From NCBI GenBank assembly GCA_019359125.1, contig JAHHHY010000003.1, positions 62,001 through 126,000 of the forward strand: 64,000 nucleotides of DNA, written 5' to 3'. The notes beneath the pieces are model-generated. The model did not search any database. It worked only from the letters and a program-made list of their open reading frames with translations, and was not told where the DNA came from. The position numbers and the translations under genes are program-made. Shown in pieces: positions 17,395 through 29,279 of this stretch (position 1 is its first letter; the number at the start of each line of letters is the position of its first letter). The stretch is from Pleurocapsa minor GSE-CHR-MK 17-07R (lineage in GTDB: Bacteria; Chloroflexota; Anaerolineae; Aggregatilineales; Phototrophicaceae).

Positions 17395-17943
17395 TTAACG
17401 CTCACGGAAGGGCATACCCAGCAGCTTCAGAAGACGACGCCCCTCTTCGTCATTCTTCGCAGTGGTGACGATGGTGATTTCCATGCCACGCACCTTGTCG
17501 ATCTTGTCGTACTGGATCTCCGGGAACATCAGCTGTTCACGCAGGCCGATCGTGTAGTTGCCACGTCCGTCGAAGGTGTCGGGGGACACGCCACGGAAGT
17601 CACGAATACGGGGGAGCGCCAGGTTGATCAGGCGATCCAGCAGCGACCACATGCGCTGTCCGCGCAGGGTCACCTTGGTTCCAATCGCACGGCCTTCGCG
17701 GAGCTTGAAGGCTGCGATACTCTTTTTAGCACGTGTGATCACGGGCTGCTGCCCGGAGATCGTGCGTAGGTCAGTCACCGCACTATCCAGCGTCTTGGGG
17801 TTTTCGTTAGCTTCGCCCATTCCGATGTTGATCACAATCTTCTCAATACGCGGCACTTCCATCACGTTCGCGTACTGAAATTCCTGCATCAGTGTCGAGA
17901 CGACCTGTTCTTCATAGCGTTGTTGAATTGCGTATTTCGCCAT
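17395..17943 (-). CDS. rplE: 50S ribosomal protein L5
   Basis: A 5S rRNA-binding protein of the central protuberance, 182 residues. Landmarks are [68 protein letters not shown], and the end [20 protein letters not shown]. It lies 17 bp after rplX. Confidence 0.97.
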   Translation of the reverse strand: MAKYAIQQRYEEQVVSTLMQEFQYANVMEVPRIEKIVINIGMGEANENPKTLDSAVTDLRTISGQQPVITRAKKSIAAFKLREGRAIGTKVTLRGQRMWSLLDRLINLALPRIRDFRGVSPDTFDGRGNYTIGLREQLMFPEIQYDKIDKVRGMEITIVTTAKNDEEGRRLLKLLGMPFRER

Positions 17944-17960
17944 CGGTATCGTCCTCGACG

Positions 17961-18290
17961 TTAGACCTTATCGATATCCGCATTGCACTTCTTGCAGAAG
18001 CGCACTTTCTTATTGTCTGCATTCAGGCGATAGCCCACGCGGGTGGACTTGTCGCACGACGGGCAGACAACCATGACGTTCGAAAGATCCATCTTGCCTT
18101 CGAAGTCAATAATCTGGGCAGGGATCTGACGATCGCCCGCCTGCTGAGCCTTGCGGTGACGCTTCAGCATATTCGCGCCCTGAACAATGACGCGGTTGGC
18201 ATTGGGATCGACGAACAGAACTTCGCCGCGCTCCCCCAGGTCTTTCCCAGCGATCACCTGAACGGTGTCGCCCTTCTTCACGCGCTGCAT
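17961..18290 (-). CDS. rplX: 50S ribosomal protein L24 with C-terminal zinc ribbon
   Basis: An assembly-initiator protein. The KOW part is at the start ([19 protein letters not shown]), and the family middle reads [12 protein letters not shown]. After [20 protein letters not shown], a second CxxC (FCKKC) closes a four-Cys ribbon, C-P-S-C and C-K-K-C, as in many L24 outside the Proteobacteria. It has 109 residues, a normal size. Confidence 0.96.
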   Translation of the reverse strand: MQRVKKGDTVQVIAGKDLGERGEVLFVDPNANRVIVQGANMLKRHRKAQQAGDRQIPAQIIDFEGKMDLSNVMVVCPSCDKSTRVGYRLNADNKKVRFCKKCNADIDKV

Positions 18291-18310
18291 CTCTTACTTC
18301 CTCTCTCTCG

Positions 18311-18682
18311 CTACAGAGTTTCCGGCGCGAGCGAGACGATCTTGGTGAAACCCTTGTCGCGCAGCTCACGCGCCACTGGCCCGAACACGCGCGTTCCGCG
18401 CGGGTTTTCCTGATCATCCGCAAGGATCACTACAGCGTTGTCATCGAAGCGGATGTAGGACCCATCGTCACGGCGGTATTCCTTGGCCACGCGGACGACG
18501 ACTGCCTTCACCACGTCACTCTTCTTCACGCTGCCGTTCGGCTGCGCCTGCTTCACCGTGGCCACGACGATATCGCCGATACCACCGTAATAGCGGAACG
18601 AACCGCCCAGCACGCGGATGACCAGAACTTCCTGGGCGCCGGTGTTATCGGCTACCTTCAGACGAGACTCATTCTGAATCAT
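18311..18682 (-). CDS. rplN: 50S ribosomal protein L14
   Basis: A subunit-interface protein, 123 residues: [80 protein letters not shown] and [20 protein letters not shown]. It starts 2 bp after rpsQ, so translational coupling is likely. Confidence 0.97.
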   Translation of the reverse strand: MIQNESRLKVADNTGAQEVLVIRVLGGSFRYYGGIGDIVVATVKQAQPNGSVKKSDVVKAVVVRVAKEYRRDDGSYIRFDDNAVVILADDQENPRGTRVFGPVARELRDKGFTKIVSLAPETL

Positions 18683-18684
18683 GT

Positions 18685-18999
18685 CTAGGCCTCCTCACCC
18701 TCGCCACCCTGCACGATAGCTTCATCGGGCAGTGCGGTCAACTGTTCCTTGCCGGTCGCGCTCAGCACTTCTTCCACCACCCAGCGCTTGTTCTTGCTGA
18801 GCGGCTTGCTCTCGACGACGCGGACGACGGCCCCAACAGGGATGCTGTTGCTCTCGTCATGCGCCATCAGCTTCTTGGTGGTCTTCACCACCTTCTTGTA
18901 GATCGGGTGCAGCTTGCGATTCTCAATCTGGACAGTGACCGTCTTTTCCATCTTGTCACTGACCACCGTCCCGATCAGACGACGGCGGGTATTAGCCAT
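18685..18999 (-). CDS. rpsQ: 30S ribosomal protein S17
   Basis: A 16S rRNA 5'-domain binding protein, 104 residues. The OB-fold core [40 protein letters not shown] and [20 protein letters not shown] is standard. An acidic tail of about 20 residues (ending GGEGEEA) is longer than in E. coli. Its start overlaps the end of rpmC by 8 bp. Confidence 0.96.
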   Translation of the reverse strand: MANTRRRLIGTVVSDKMEKTVTVQIENRKLHPIYKKVVKTTKKLMAHDESNSIPVGAVVRVVESKPLSKNKRWVVEEVLSATGKEQLTALPDEAIVQGGEGEEA

Positions 19000-19201
19000 T
19001 GTTGCCTTCCTTCTGCCCCTTGCGCTCGCGGATGACCATCTTCACCCGCGCCACATCGCGGCGCGCACGGGGGATGGCATTGGGGTCTTCCAGCTGCCCG
19101 AACGCCTTCTGGAAGCGCAGGTTGAACAACGATTCCTTCAGGTCTTCCAGCTGATCCAGCAGCTTCTCGTCAGCCATTTCACGAATTTCACGAATGTCCA
19201 T
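18992..19201 (-). CDS. rpmC: 50S ribosomal protein L29
   Basis: A protein at the exit-tunnel rim near L23, 69 residues. The helical hairpin is seen in [40 protein letters not shown] and RRDVARVKMVIRERKGQ. Its ATG shares one base with the rplP stop, and it overlaps rpsQ by 8 bp. Confidence 0.96.
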   Translation of the reverse strand: MDIREIREMADEKLLDQLEDLKESLFNLRFQKAFGQLEDPNAIPRARRDVARVKMVIRERKGQKEGNNG

Positions 19202-19635
19202 CAGACAAGCTCCTGCCCGGAAATCGGGTCAATGCGCTTGACGAACTTGGTCTTGATCGGCAGCTTGTTGGCGGCCAGGCGAAGGGCTTCCTTCGCTTCA
19301 ACCTCCGGAATACCACCCATCTCGAAAAGCATACGTCCCGGGCGAACCACGGCGACCCAATATTCCACAGGGCCCTTACCGGTACCCATGCGGGTTTCGG
19401 CAGCGCGCTTGGTGAACGGTTTGTCCGGGAACACCCGGATCCACACCTTGCCACGGCGCTTGATATAGCGCACCATCGTGCGACGGGCGGCTTCGATCTG
19501 ACGGCTGGTCAACCAAATCGGCTCAAGAGCCTGGAGACCGAACTCGCCGAACGCCACCGTGCTGCCGCGTAATGATGTGCCCCTCATGCGACCGCGCTGC
19601 TGCTTGCGGTACTTTACACGCTTCGGCATTAACAT
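19201..19635 (-). CDS. rplP: 50S ribosomal protein L16
   Basis: An A-site-proximal protein, 144 residues: [80 protein letters not shown] and [20 protein letters not shown]. All L16 signatures are intact. It is 29 bp after rpsC. Confidence 0.97.
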   Translation of the reverse strand: MLMPKRVKYRKQQRGRMRGTSLRGSTVAFGEFGLQALEPIWLTSRQIEAARRTMVRYIKRRGKVWIRVFPDKPFTKRAAETRMGTGKGPVEYWVAVVRPGRMLFEMGGIPEVEAKEALRLAANKLPIKTKFVKRIDPISGQELV

Positions 19636-19664
19636 GATTTGATGCTCCTCAACCGCGCGGGCGC

Positions 19665-20366
19665 CTACGGCGTCACGTACACGTCCGACTTCTTCTGCGT
19701 TTCCTGCTTGCGCTGCTCGTTGCCGTATATCTCGCCCTTATACACCCACACCTTGATGCCGATACGGCCGAAGGTGGTCAGTGCTTCTGCACGGGCGAAG
19801 TCGATGCTGGCGCGCAGCGTGTTACGCGGGATGCGGCCATCAGACATCATTTCACGACGAGCCATGTCAGCACCGGCGAGACGGCCGCTGACCTCGATAC
19901 GGATGCCCTGAGCGCCCAGGCGCATGGCCTGGCTCACTGCACGCTTCATGGCGCGGCTGTGGCCGATACGGCGTTCCAGCTGGCCACCGATGTTCTCGGC
20001 GATCAGCAGCGCGTCGGTGTCGGCCTTGTCGACTTCAGCGACTTCGACCTTCACCTTGCGGCCATTATCCTTGGTCACGCCGTACAGGGTTTCCAGCATG
20101 CTGCGGATTTCCTTGACGGCGGCGCCCTTCTGGCCAATCAGGATACCGGGGCGCGCCGTGTGGATGATGACCGTCAGCTGATTGGGCTGGCGCTCGATCT
20201 CGATACGCGACACACCGGCCTTGGCACCCAGCTTCTTCACTTCGCGGCGGATGACAAAATCCTGCTGCAGAAGCTGCACATACTGTTCGCCAGTGGCGAA
20301 CCAGCGGGCGTCCCAGTCACGGTTGATCTTCAGACGGAAACCTACGGGATGAACTTTACGACCCAT
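19665..20366 (-). CDS. rpsC: 30S ribosomal protein S3
   Basis: An mRNA entry-site protein, 233 residues. It starts [20 protein letters not shown]. The KH domain contains [20 protein letters not shown], and the C-terminal domain reads [40 protein letters not shown] and [17 protein letters not shown] normal member, 12 bp after rplV. Confidence 0.97.
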   Translation of the reverse strand: MGRKVHPVGFRLKINRDWDARWFATGEQYVQLLQQDFVIRREVKKLGAKAGVSRIEIERQPNQLTVIIHTARPGILIGQKGAAVKEIRSMLETLYGVTKDNGRKVKVEVAEVDKADTDALLIAENIGGQLERRIGHSRAMKRAVSQAMRLGAQGIRIEVSGRLAGADMARREMMSDGRIPRNTLRASIDFARAEALTTFGRIGIKVWVYKGEIYGNEQRKQETQKKSDVYVTP

Positions 20367-20378
20367 GCTGTCTCTCTC

Positions 20379-20726
20379 CTACTGCGCCGCGCTGTCTGCG
20401 AGGACGATCGTCAGATGTGCTGTGCGGCGCACACGCGGCTTGTAACGGCCACGTGCCCCTGCCTTGTAACGCTTCAGCATCGGGCCACCATCCGCCCAGA
20501 TCGCCTTGATGACCAGCGAATCGCGGTCGAGGTCGTTGTTGTTGACCGCATTCGCAATCGCGCTGTTTAGCGTCTTGCTGATGATTCCCGCACCCTTCTT
20601 CGGGGTGAACTCCAGCACCGCCAGTGCCTTGTCAACATGCATGCCACGCACTGTGTCACACACCAGGCGGAGCTTCTGGGCGCTGATGGAGGAATACATC
20701 GTTCTGGCACGTACTTCAGTCGCCAT
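20379..20726 (-). CDS. rplV: 50S ribosomal protein L22
   Basis: A tunnel-lining protein, 115 residues: VRARTMYSSISAQKLRLVCD, VDKALAVLEFTPKKGAGIIS, KTLNSAIANAVNNNDLD, and the beta-hairpin that reaches the tunnel, PMLKRYKAGARGRYKPRVRR. It is 9 bp after rpsS. Confidence 0.97.
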   Translation of the reverse strand: MATEVRARTMYSSISAQKLRLVCDTVRGMHVDKALAVLEFTPKKGAGIISKTLNSAIANAVNNNDLDRDSLVIKAIWADGGPMLKRYKAGARGRYKPRVRRTAHLTIVLADSAAQ

Positions 20727-20735
20727 ATGATCCTC

Positions 20736-21008
20736 CTACTTCTTCTTCTTCTCGACCATATGGCCGCGGTACGTGCGAGTGGGCGCAAATTCGCCCAGTT
20801 TGTGGCCCACCATGTTTTCCGTGATGTAGATCGGCACATGGCGGCGGCCGTCGTGAACTGCGATTGTGTGTCCCACCATCTGCGGGAACACCGTGCTGGC
20901 ACGGCTCCACGTACGCACCACGACCTTCTTGTTCTCGGCGTTCAGCTTCTCAATTTTCTTGAGCAGCTTGACGCTGATGAACGGGCCTTTCTTCAGTGAA
21001 CGACTCAT
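20736..21008 (-). CDS. rpsS: 30S ribosomal protein S19
   Basis: A head protein at the subunit bridge, 90 residues: [60 protein letters not shown] and [19 protein letters not shown]. The family is intact throughout. Confidence 0.97.
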   Translation of the reverse strand: MSRSLKKGPFISVKLLKKIEKLNAENKKVVVRTWSRASTVFPQMVGHTIAVHDGRRHVPIYITENMVGHKLGEFAPTRTYRGHMVEKKKK

Positions 21009-21027
21009 TGTTTCCCTACCTCACCGT

Positions 21028-21861
21028 TTAGCGGCCCGTGCCGCGGCGACGAACAATAAAGCGATTGGTGCGCTTGTTGTTGCGCGTCCGCTTGCCCAGG
21101 GCAGGCTTGCCCCACGGGGTCTTGGGGCCGGGCATACCGATACCGGAACGCCCTTCACCACCACCATGCGGGTGACCACCCGGGTCCATGGCGATACCAC
21201 GCACCGACGGGCGCCAGCCCAGCCAGCGGTTGCGGCCGGCCTTACCCAGCTTGACATTGCCATGCTCGGTGTTGCCAACCTGGCCGATGGTGGCCATGCA
21301 GCGCTCGTGAATCAGGCGTACTTCACCGCTGGGCAGGCGAACCTGCGCATACACGCCTTCCTTCGCCAGCAGCTGCGCGCTCACACCCGCACTGCGGGCG
21401 AGCTGGGCACCCTGGCCCGGCAGCAGCTCGACGTTGTGGATCTGCGTACCGACCGGGATGTCACGAATGAACATCGCGTTGCCGGGGCGCAGTTCCGCCA
21501 GCTCACCATTCGCCACGCGGTCGCCGACCTTCAGGCCGAGCGGGGCGATGATATAGCGCTTCTCGCCGTCTTCGTACTGAATCAGGGCGATACGCGCCGA
21601 ACGATTGGGGTCGTATTCGATCCCGATGACCTGGGCAGCAACGTCAAACTTGTTGCGCTTGAAGTCGATCAGGCGATAACGACGCTTGTGACCGCCACCG
21701 CGATGACGCACTGTCACGCGGCCCTGGTTGTTACGACCACCACGGCTCTTCAGCGGTTCGGTCAGCGACCATTCCGGCTTAGACTTGGTGATTTCCTCAA
21801 ATGTGAAGCCCGTCATTCCACGGCGACCTGCCGAGGTGGGCTTATAGGCTTTGACCGGCAT
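21028..21861 (-). CDS. rplB: 50S ribosomal protein L2
   Basis: A protein needed for subunit association and peptidyl transferase assembly, 277 residues. Landmarks are [80 protein letters not shown], and the catalytic-core loop [20 protein letters not shown] with the conserved His. Confidence 0.97.
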   Translation of the reverse strand: MPVKAYKPTSAGRRGMTGFTFEEITKSKPEWSLTEPLKSRGGRNNQGRVTVRHRGGGHKRRYRLIDFKRNKFDVAAQVIGIEYDPNRSARIALIQYEDGEKRYIIAPLGLKVGDRVANGELAELRPGNAMFIRDIPVGTQIHNVELLPGQGAQLARSAGVSAQLLAKEGVYAQVRLPSGEVRLIHERCMATIGQVGNTEHGNVKLGKAGRNRWLGWRPSVRGIAMDPGGHPHGGGEGRSGIGMPGPKTPWGKPALGKRTRNNKRTNRFIVRRRGTGR

Positions 21862-21876
21862 CTCTCACTCGTCCTG

Positions 21877-22173
21877 TTATTGTTCGAACAGATCGATCTT
21901 TTGACCGGGAGCGAGAGTAACGATCGCCTTTTTCCACTCTTTCGAGCGCCAGTATTCACGGCGACCGCGCAGACCACGCTTCGCGGGCATAATCATCGTG
22001 TTAACCTTCTTGACCTGAGTCTCGAAGATCGTCTCGACGGCATTCTTGATTTGCGTCTTGTTGGCATCCGGGTGCACTTCGAACACATACTGTCCGTAAG
22101 ATTCCACCAGCTGCGTCGAGTGCTCGGTCACTACAGGACGAACCAGCACGTCATACAGGTGTAGATCAGCCAT
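21877..22173 (-). CDS. rplW: 50S ribosomal protein L23
   Basis: A protein at the tunnel exit that docks trigger factor and SRP, 98 residues: MADLHLYDVLVRPVVTEHST, YGQYVFEVHPDANKTQIKNA, VETIFETQVKKVNTMIMPAK and the RGLRGRREYWRSKEWKKAIV end. It starts 2 bp after the rplD stop. Confidence 0.97.
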   Translation of the reverse strand: MADLHLYDVLVRPVVTEHSTQLVESYGQYVFEVHPDANKTQIKNAVETIFETQVKKVNTMIMPAKRGLRGRREYWRSKEWKKAIVTLAPGQKIDLFEQ

Positions 22174-22175
22174 GA

Positions 22176-22805
22176 TTACCCTTCCTGCCCCCAGATTTTC
22201 TTGATGACGTCCAGGGCCGCAAGCGGAACGATCACACGGTCGTACGTCAGCAGGTCGCGGATGTTGAGGTAGTTGGCATTCAGCGTCTTGGCGTTAGGCA
22301 GGTTATTCACGCTGCGCTTCACGTCTTCTTCCGGGCCGCTCACCAGCACCAGCAGCTTGCGTTCACTGGAAAGAGTGTTGAGGATGCGGTTGGCTTCCTT
22401 CGTCTTGCCGTCCTTGATGGTCAGGGCATCGACGAAAATCAGCTGACCATCGGCGGCCAGCGCGCTGAGCGCACTGCGGATCGCGCCACGGCGCATCTTC
22501 TTCGGCATCGCCAGCGAGTAGTCGCGCGGCTGCGGGCCCATCGGGCGACCGCCACCAACGAACTGTGTCGCCGAACGCGAACCGTGACGCGCGCGGCCGG
22601 TGCCCTTCTGGGCATACATCTTGGCGGTCGTGCGGCTCACGTCCGCGCGGCGCTGCACCTTGTGCGTGCCGAGGCGGGCGTTTGCCATCTGGCGCACGTA
22701 AGCCTGGTGCATCAGGTCTTTATTCACTGCTACTTCAAAAATGTCGGCCGGGAGGTCAATGGTCTTGACCTGCTTGCCGTTGATATCCACCACTGGAACT
22801 TGCAT
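22176..22805 (-). CDS. rplD: 50S ribosomal protein L4
   Basis: An early assembly protein that lines the tunnel; in E. coli it also represses its own operon. ATG 22805 (MQVPVVDINGKQVKTIDLPA, 209 residues) was preferred over a TTG at 22814. Landmarks are RRADVSRTTAKMYAQKGTGR, ARHGSRSATQFVGGGRPMGP and YSLAMPKKMRRGAIRSALSA. The long-loop arginines for 23S rRNA are present. Confidence 0.96.
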   Translation of the reverse strand: MQVPVVDINGKQVKTIDLPADIFEVAVNKDLMHQAYVRQMANARLGTHKVQRRADVSRTTAKMYAQKGTGRARHGSRSATQFVGGGRPMGPQPRDYSLAMPKKMRRGAIRSALSALAADGQLIFVDALTIKDGKTKEANRILNTLSSERKLLVLVSGPEEDVKRSVNNLPNAKTLNANYLNIRDLLTYDRVIVPLAALDVIKKIWGQEG

Positions 22806-22826
22806 GACCTTCAATCCTCTCTCGCT

Positions 22827-23462
22827 TTAACGGCGACCGCGTGTTGTGGGTTTCACGACAACGATTCCACCGTTCGCACCGGGGACCGAACCCCGCACAG
22901 CGAGCAGGTTCTTCTCCGCATCGACGACAATCACTTCGAGGTTCTGCGCCGTCACGCGGTCATTGCCCATACGCCCAGCCATGCGCTGCCCCTTGAACGT
23001 ACGGCCAGGGTTGGTCGTACCGCCCACGGAACCGGGAGCGCGCTCACGGTCGCTTTGACCGTGCGTCTTGGGTTGGCGGTGGAAGTGGTGGCGCTTGATC
23101 GTGCCTGCAAACCCACGCCCCTTGCTCACACCGATGACATCGACGCGCTCGCCCTGGGCAAACACGTCAGCCTTGATGGTTTCGCCTTCCGCAACACCCG
23201 CGTCGCCCTGCACGCGAAATTCGCGCAGGTACTTGACTGCTGGCAGGCTGTTGCGCTTCAGATGCCCGAGCTGGCCCCTGGTGAGGCGCTGGGGCTTGGT
23301 TTCGCCAAAGCCGAGCTGGATGGCCTGGTAGCCGTCCTTGTCAGCCGTGCGCACCTGCGTGACGTAGCACGGCCCGGCCTGGATGACGGTCACGGGAACG
23401 GCGTTCCCTTTCGCGTCAAACACCTGGGTCATGCCCACCTTCTTACCGATAATGCCTTTCAT
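22827..23462 (-). CDS. rplC: 50S ribosomal protein L3
   Basis: A protein that starts 50S assembly and reaches the peptidyl transferase centre, 211 residues: [80 protein letters not shown] and [20 protein letters not shown]. It follows rpsJ after 83 bp. Confidence 0.97.
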   Translation of the reverse strand: MKGIIGKKVGMTQVFDAKGNAVPVTVIQAGPCYVTQVRTADKDGYQAIQLGFGETKPQRLTRGQLGHLKRNSLPAVKYLREFRVQGDAGVAEGETIKADVFAQGERVDVIGVSKGRGFAGTIKRHHFHRQPKTHGQSDRERAPGSVGGTTNPGRTFKGQRMAGRMGNDRVTAQNLEVIVVDAEKNLLAVRGSVPGANGGIVVVKPTTRGRR

Positions 23463-23545
23463 TATTACCCTCCGAGGGGTGGATCATCATCCCCTCCATC
23501 TCTCTGCACAGCGGCGGGCGGCATTTGCCCGCATGTGCCCTTCCA

Positions 23546-23851
23546 CTAGATCTTGATTTCGATATCCACACCAGCCGGCAGGTTCAGACGCGTGAGCATG
23601 TCGATGGTCTTGCTATCGGGCTCCAGCACGTCGATCAGGCGCTTGTGGGTGCGGATTTCGAAGTGTTCCTGCGAGTCCTTGTCGATAAAGGACGAGCGGA
23701 TCACGGTGAATCGTTCCAGGCGCGTGGGCAGCGGGACGGGCCCGACCACCTTGGCACCGGTGCGCTCGGCGGTCTCGACAATACGCTGTGCCGACTGGTC
23801 GAGCACGCGATGGTCATACGCCTTCAAACGGATACGAATCTTGCTTTTCAT
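23546..23851 (-). CDS. rpsJ: 30S ribosomal protein S10
   Basis: A head protein that also serves as the NusE antitermination factor. The 101-residue protein has [60 protein letters not shown] and the end [17 protein letters not shown]. It opens the S10 block; a leader of about 200 bases with a candidate promoter lies upstream. Confidence 0.97.
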   Translation of the reverse strand: MKSKIRIRLKAYDHRVLDQSAQRIVETAERTGAKVVGPVPLPTRLERFTVIRSSFIDKDSQEHFEIRTHKRLIDVLEPDSKTIDMLTRLNLPAGVDIEIKI

Positions 23852-24057
23852 CTGCGTTCCTTTGTACTCTCCATCCCACTGGCCAGATCAGCAGCACTGC
23901 ATCAGCCTCGGCCAGACAAGCAAAAGGCCGATGGCAAGCAACAACGCGCTAACCCTCGGCACCGAGGTCTTGCACGCACTTACCAGCGTTTGTTACAGAT
24001 TTGCCGGCAGTTTGCGCGTTGATATCGCTTTTAGAGAAATATTTCGTCTCCGAGAGT

Positions 24058-24086
24058 ATTTTCATTGACGAGGCCATCTAAGTCAA
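24058..24086 (-). promoter_or_regulatory. Candidate promoter of the S10 cluster
   Basis: On the minus strand TTGACT (complement of 24081-24086) and GAAAAT (complement of 24058-24063) are 17 bp apart. This would give a leader of about 200 nt before rpsJ, long enough for autogenous control. The leader (23852-24050) contains a small perfect palindrome cctcgg-tg-ccgagg. The whole 23852-24253 region has no gene; a run of C near 24108-24116 is non-coding. Confidence 0.45.
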
Positions 24087-24161
24087 GGGGAAATAAAATG
24101 CGGAACTTCCCCCCCCGCACGTCAAATCGAGCCACATTACGATATTTATAAAGCATCGTGA

Positions 24162-24191
24162 TTGACACCCCGCTGTCAGTTGCGGTAGTGT
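24162..24191 (+). promoter_or_regulatory. Candidate promoter of the plus-strand propeller gene
   Basis: A perfect TTGACA (24162-24167) is followed after 18 bp by TAGTGT (24186-24191), about 60 bp before the GTG start at 24254. The -35 is ideal and the -10 is weak. It points away from the S10 promoter, so the region is a divergent promoter pair. Confidence 0.4.
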
Positions 24192-24253
24192 GATCGAAAC
24201 AACCTGTTCATCATTCAGGTTCACCATCGGCAATTATTTCAGAGAAAAGCAAT

Positions 24254-25309
24254 GTGAAGGACTATCAATCCCGGCTGCTTCTCGTCCTGATTTTTGTCAG
24301 CATATGGGTTTCTCCTGGCCTCGGATCTTTTTCATCCGATTATTCCCGCCCCGTAAATTCTCCATTGATCGCCTTCCCCGTCGAAGGTGAGTGCACACTC
24401 GCTTCACAACAACTTTGCGCCACTGGCATCGGCATATTCAATCCGGACACTGAGACTTATGGCTTGATTGACACTGAAAACTACGATCCCCTGTCGCTGG
24501 ATTGGTCGGCGAGTGGCATCCTGTACACCCCTCTCGGCACAAACGAATCTCTCATTCTGAATCCAGATACCCATGACATCCTCGATCTGAATCTTGGCTA
24601 TGCATCGGCATGGTCTCATGATGGCCTGTCGGTGGCCTCTTTAACATCAGCCGGCGATGGCACCAGTGAAATCCTGATCACTGACCTGGCGACATCACGC
24701 ACCAGCCGGATCGTTACAGGTTTGTCCATTCTGGGAAGGCTTGTCTGGTCTGCGGACGACAGGCTTTTAGCGTTTACGGTTCGCATGATTGACGGGGATC
24801 CAGATTCAGATGAGCTGTATATTGTCCACGCAGATGGCAGACAGGTATCACGAGTCACCAGCAATGCCGTGCAGGATTTCGGACCACACTGGTCTCCTGT
24901 TGGCAATCGTCTGTTGTATCTGACAGGCAGCGTTGCGGAAAATCGCCCACGTTACACAATTGCAGTCTATGATCTGGATGATCAGCAGGGCGAGACGCTT
25001 GTCGACGGAAGTGGGCCGCGCTGGGTGTTAAACGGGGACGCGGTGCTCTTTAGAGACACAAGCGAAGAGAATTTGCACAGCCTTCAAGTCATGGATCTGC
25101 GGGATCGTTCAACGGATATCCTGGTCAGCAAAGCCGATTTTACATCTCTCAGTGTTGCGCCCAATGGCGACGATGTTTTGTATCTGGCACGCGAAACGGA
25201 TGTGTCGGAGTGGGAGCTGTGCACGTTCAATCTGCGTGATGCTGAGGAGCGCTGTTTCGATAATCTGCCTGTATACGTCGATAGCGTCAGCGTATGGGAA
25301 GGCCAGTAA
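24254..25309 (+). CDS. Secreted TolB-like beta-propeller protein
   Basis: The protein has 351 residues from a GTG start. The N-terminus (KDYQSRLLLVLIFVSIWVSP) is a signal peptide or lipid-free anchor. The rest is made of WD40/PD40-type blades: SWSHDG-like, WSADDRLLAF, HWSPVGNRLLYLTG and SVAPNGDDVLYLA repeats, each about 45 residues, as in TolB and DPP-IV propellers. Such proteins bind ligands or partners; no enzyme motif is seen. It interrupts the expected junction between the S10 and str operons on the opposite strand, and its AT-richer codons suggest insertion by transfer. Confidence 0.8.
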   Translation: MKDYQSRLLLVLIFVSIWVSPGLGSFSSDYSRPVNSPLIAFPVEGECTLASQQLCATGIGIFNPDTETYGLIDTENYDPLSLDWSASGILYTPLGTNESLILNPDTHDILDLNLGYASAWSHDGLSVASLTSAGDGTSEILITDLATSRTSRIVTGLSILGRLVWSADDRLLAFTVRMIDGDPDSDELYIVHADGRQVSRVTSNAVQDFGPHWSPVGNRLLYLTGSVAENRPRYTIAVYDLDDQQGETLVDGSGPRWVLNGDAVLFRDTSEENLHSLQVMDLRDRSTDILVSKADFTSLSVAPNGDDVLYLARETDVSEWELCTFNLRDAEERCFDNLPVYVDSVSVWEGQ

Positions 25310-25310
25310 A

Positions 25311-25348
25311 CAAAAAAATCCCCGGCGCTGTTCTGCCGGGGATTTTTG
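25311..25348. terminator. Bidirectional terminator between the propeller gene and tuf
   Basis: Stem atccccggc (25318-25326) with gccggggat (25335-25343), an A-run on the left and a T-run on the right. It can end transcription of the plus-strand gene (stop 25309) and of the tuf transcript (stop 25369). Confidence 0.9.
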
Positions 25349-25368
25349 AATCTTGTGTGTACGACTGA

Positions 25369-26565
<1,197 letters not shown>

Positions 26566-26668
26566 TGTCCCTTGTTCCTCTTACTTCTCTTGTAAACTTC
26601 CCTACGGATTGGTCGTCGGTGGTGGGCGGGAACCTCACCACCGTTCGGGAACCACGGTTGCTGACCTG

Positions 26669-28771
26669 CTACTTACCCTTGATTACTTCTTCAGCAATCG
26701 AGTTCGGGGCGACGGAGTACTTCTCGAATTCCATCGTGAAGTTACCACGTCCCTGCGTCAGGTTACGAACAGTCGTCGCATAACCGAACATCTCACCCAG
26801 CGGCACGTTGGCGCGCACACTGGTCGTGCCGGCACCGCGCGAGTCCATGCCCGCAATGATACCACGGCGGCTGCTCAGGTCGCCCACGATGGTGCCGGTA
26901 TAGTCGTCGGGGACGACCACTTCGACCTTCATCGTCGGCTCCAGCAGCACGGGGCGGCCGGTCTCAACGCCTTCCTTCAGCGCCATCGAACCAGCGATCT
27001 TGAATGCCATTTCGCTGGAGTCGACGTCGTGATAGGCGCCGTCCACCAGGCTGACTTTGACGCCAACCACGGGGTATCCAGCCAGCACGCCACCAGCCAT
27101 CGCTTCCTTGATGCCCGTGTGTGTCGGGCGGATGAATTCACGCGGAATGGTACCGCCGCGAATCGCATCCACGAACAGCAGGCCATCTTCGGCCAGCGAG
27201 GCTTCTTCTTCAGACAGCGGTTCCAGCTCCAGCACGACGCGGGCATACTGGCCCTTGCCGCCCGACTGGCGCTTGAAGGTCATGTCGATGCGGCGTTCGC
27301 GCGTGATCGTCTCGCGGTAGGCCACACGCGGGCGGCCCACAGTCGCCTGCACACCGAATTCGCGCATCATGCGGTCGACCAGCACTTCGAGGTGCAGCTC
27401 GCCCATGCCGCGGATCTTGGTCTGCCCCAGCTTCTCGTCCACCTCGACCTTGAAGGTCGGGTCTTCTTCAGCCAGACGGCGCAGCGCCTCGCCCATCTTG
27501 TCCTGGTCGCCCTTGGTGTTCGGCTCGATAGCCACTTCGATCACGGGCTCGGGGAAGCTGATCTTCTCCAGCACAACCGGGTGGTCGGCGTCGCACAGGG
27601 TGTCACCGGTGAAGGTGCCCTTCAGCGCCAGAATCGCGGCGATGTCGCCGGCATGCACTTCTTCGATGTCTTCGCGGCGGTCAGCGAACATACGCACGAT
27701 ACGGCCGATGCGCTCGCGATCGCCCTTGCTGGAGTTCAGCAGCATCGAGCCCGCCTTGACGACGCCCGAATACACGCGGAAGAAGGCCAGACGGCCAACG
27801 AACGGGTCGGTCAGGATCTTGAAGACCAGCGCGGTGGCCGGTTCATCATCGGTCGCGTGACGGATGATTTCTTCATCGGTCTTCGGGTGGACGCCGCGCA
27901 CCGGAGGAATATCCAGCGGCGACGGCAGCAGCTCGACGACCTTGTCCAGCATCAGCTGAACGCCCTTGTTCTTCAGCGCCGAACCGCACAGCACCGGGTG
28001 AACCTTGCCGGCGATGGTGGCAGAACGCAGAGCAGCGACGATTTCCTCGTCATTGATCTCTTCGCCCATCAGATACTTTTCGGTCAGATAATCGTCGCTC
28101 TCCACGATCCGTTCGATCATGAAGGTGCGGCGGGTTTCTGCTTCTTCCTGGAAAGCGGCGGGAATCGGATCACGCTTGATCACGTTACCCATATCGCCTT
28201 CAAACGTGACCAGCTCCATCTTCAGCAGGTCGATCACGCCGTTGAACTCGGAGCCTTCGCCCCACGGCATCTGCAGCGGGACGGGGTTGGCACCCAGACG
28301 TTCAGCGATCATATCGATGCAGCGCTGATAGCTGGCACCGGTGCGGTCAATCTTGTTGACGAAGCACAGGCGCGGCACTTCATAGTTATTCGCCTGGCGC
28401 CACACGGTTTCAGACTGCGGTTCCACGCCAGCCACACCGTCAAACACGACCACGCCGCCGTCCAGCACGCGCAGCGAACGCTGCACTTCGGCAGTAAAGT
28501 CCACGTGGCCGGGGGTGTCGATCACGTTGATCTGGTGGCCAGCCCACTGGGCGGTCACAGCAGCAGCGGTGATCGTGATACCGCGTTCACGTTCCTGCGG
28601 CATATAGTCCGTCGTTGCGCCGCCATCATGCACTTCGCCAATCTTGTGCACCATGCCGGTGTAGTAAAGCACACGCTCGGTGGTCGTCGTCTTGCCAGCG
28701 TCAATGTGCGCGATGATGCCGATATTGCGCACTTTGTTCAGATCGAGACCGCCTTCAACCTTTTTTGACAT
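26669..28771 (-). CDS. fusA: Elongation factor G
   Basis: The translocase GTPase, 700 residues. The G domain shows [43 protein letters not shown] and NKIDRTGA. Later domains include [20 protein letters not shown] and [20 protein letters not shown]. The length and motifs suggest the canonical EF-G rather than EF-G2. It is between rpsG and tuf in standard str order. Confidence 0.98.
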   Translation of the reverse strand: MSKKVEGGLDLNKVRNIGIIAHIDAGKTTTTERVLYYTGMVHKIGEVHDGGATTDYMPQERERGITITAAAVTAQWAGHQINVIDTPGHVDFTAEVQRSLRVLDGGVVVFDGVAGVEPQSETVWRQANNYEVPRLCFVNKIDRTGASYQRCIDMIAERLGANPVPLQMPWGEGSEFNGVIDLLKMELVTFEGDMGNVIKRDPIPAAFQEEAETRRTFMIERIVESDDYLTEKYLMGEEINDEEIVAALRSATIAGKVHPVLCGSALKNKGVQLMLDKVVELLPSPLDIPPVRGVHPKTDEEIIRHATDDEPATALVFKILTDPFVGRLAFFRVYSGVVKAGSMLLNSSKGDRERIGRIVRMFADRREDIEEVHAGDIAAILALKGTFTGDTLCDADHPVVLEKISFPEPVIEVAIEPNTKGDQDKMGEALRRLAEEDPTFKVEVDEKLGQTKIRGMGELHLEVLVDRMMREFGVQATVGRPRVAYRETITRERRIDMTFKRQSGGKGQYARVVLELEPLSEEEASLAEDGLLFVDAIRGGTIPREFIRPTHTGIKEAMAGGVLAGYPVVGVKVSLVDGAYHDVDSSEMAFKIAGSMALKEGVETGRPVLLEPTMKVEVVVPDDYTGTIVGDLSSRRGIIAGMDSRGAGTTSVRANVPLGEMFGYATTVRNLTQGRGNFTMEFEKYSVAPNSIAEEVIKGK

Positions 28772-28798
28772 GAGTTCTCGCTATTCTCTCGATCGAAT

Positions 28799-29266
28799 TT
28801 AGCGGAAATGGGCGAACGCGCGGTTCGCTTCTGCCATGCGATGGGTGTCGTCTTTCTTCTTGATGGAGTTCCCCTGCCCGTTGGCAGCATCCATCACCTC
28901 ATTCGCCAGCTTTTCCGCCATGCTGCGTCCGCCACGGCTGCGCGAATACTCCAGCAACCAGCGCATCGCCAAGGTGACACCACGCTCGAAAGCGACTTCA
29001 ACGGGCACCTGGTAGGTGGCGCCGCCGACGCGCATCGGCTTCACTTCAATGGCAGGGGTGACGTTGCGCAGTGCCGTCTCCAGCACTTCCAGCGGATTGC
29101 GCTTGGTCTTTTCCTCGATAGTGTCCATGGCCGTGTACATAATATTCTGGGCCGTGGACTTCTTGCCGCCGATCATCATGCGATTGATGATCATCGACAC
29201 ATACAGGCTGTTGTACTTATTATCCGGAGGCGTGACGCGCTTCGGTGGGCTCTTACGTCTTGGCAT
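28799..29266 (-). CDS. rpsG: 30S ribosomal protein S7
   Basis: A primary 16S 3'-domain binder and, in E. coli, the str-operon repressor. It is 155 residues, starting [20 protein letters not shown], with [57 protein letters not shown] and [14 protein letters not shown] at the end. It lies 13 bp after rpsL. Confidence 0.97.
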   Translation of the reverse strand: MPRRKSPPKRVTPPDNKYNSLYVSMIINRMMIGGKKSTAQNIMYTAMDTIEEKTKRNPLEVLETALRNVTPAIEVKPMRVGGATYQVPVEVAFERGVTLAMRWLLEYSRSRGGRSMAEKLANEVMDAANGQGNSIKKKDDTHRMAEANRAFAHFR

Positions 29267-29279
29267 TCTTCAGTACCCT

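Noticed and set aside
15751-17769. 672-codon plus-strand frame opposite rplR-rplE
   Set aside because: Antisense to intact ribosomal protein genes; composition typical of shadow frames.
24108-24116. Run of C as a possible frameshift or phase-variable tract
   Set aside because: It lies in a non-coding gap, so it cannot switch a reading frame; at most it changes promoter spacing.
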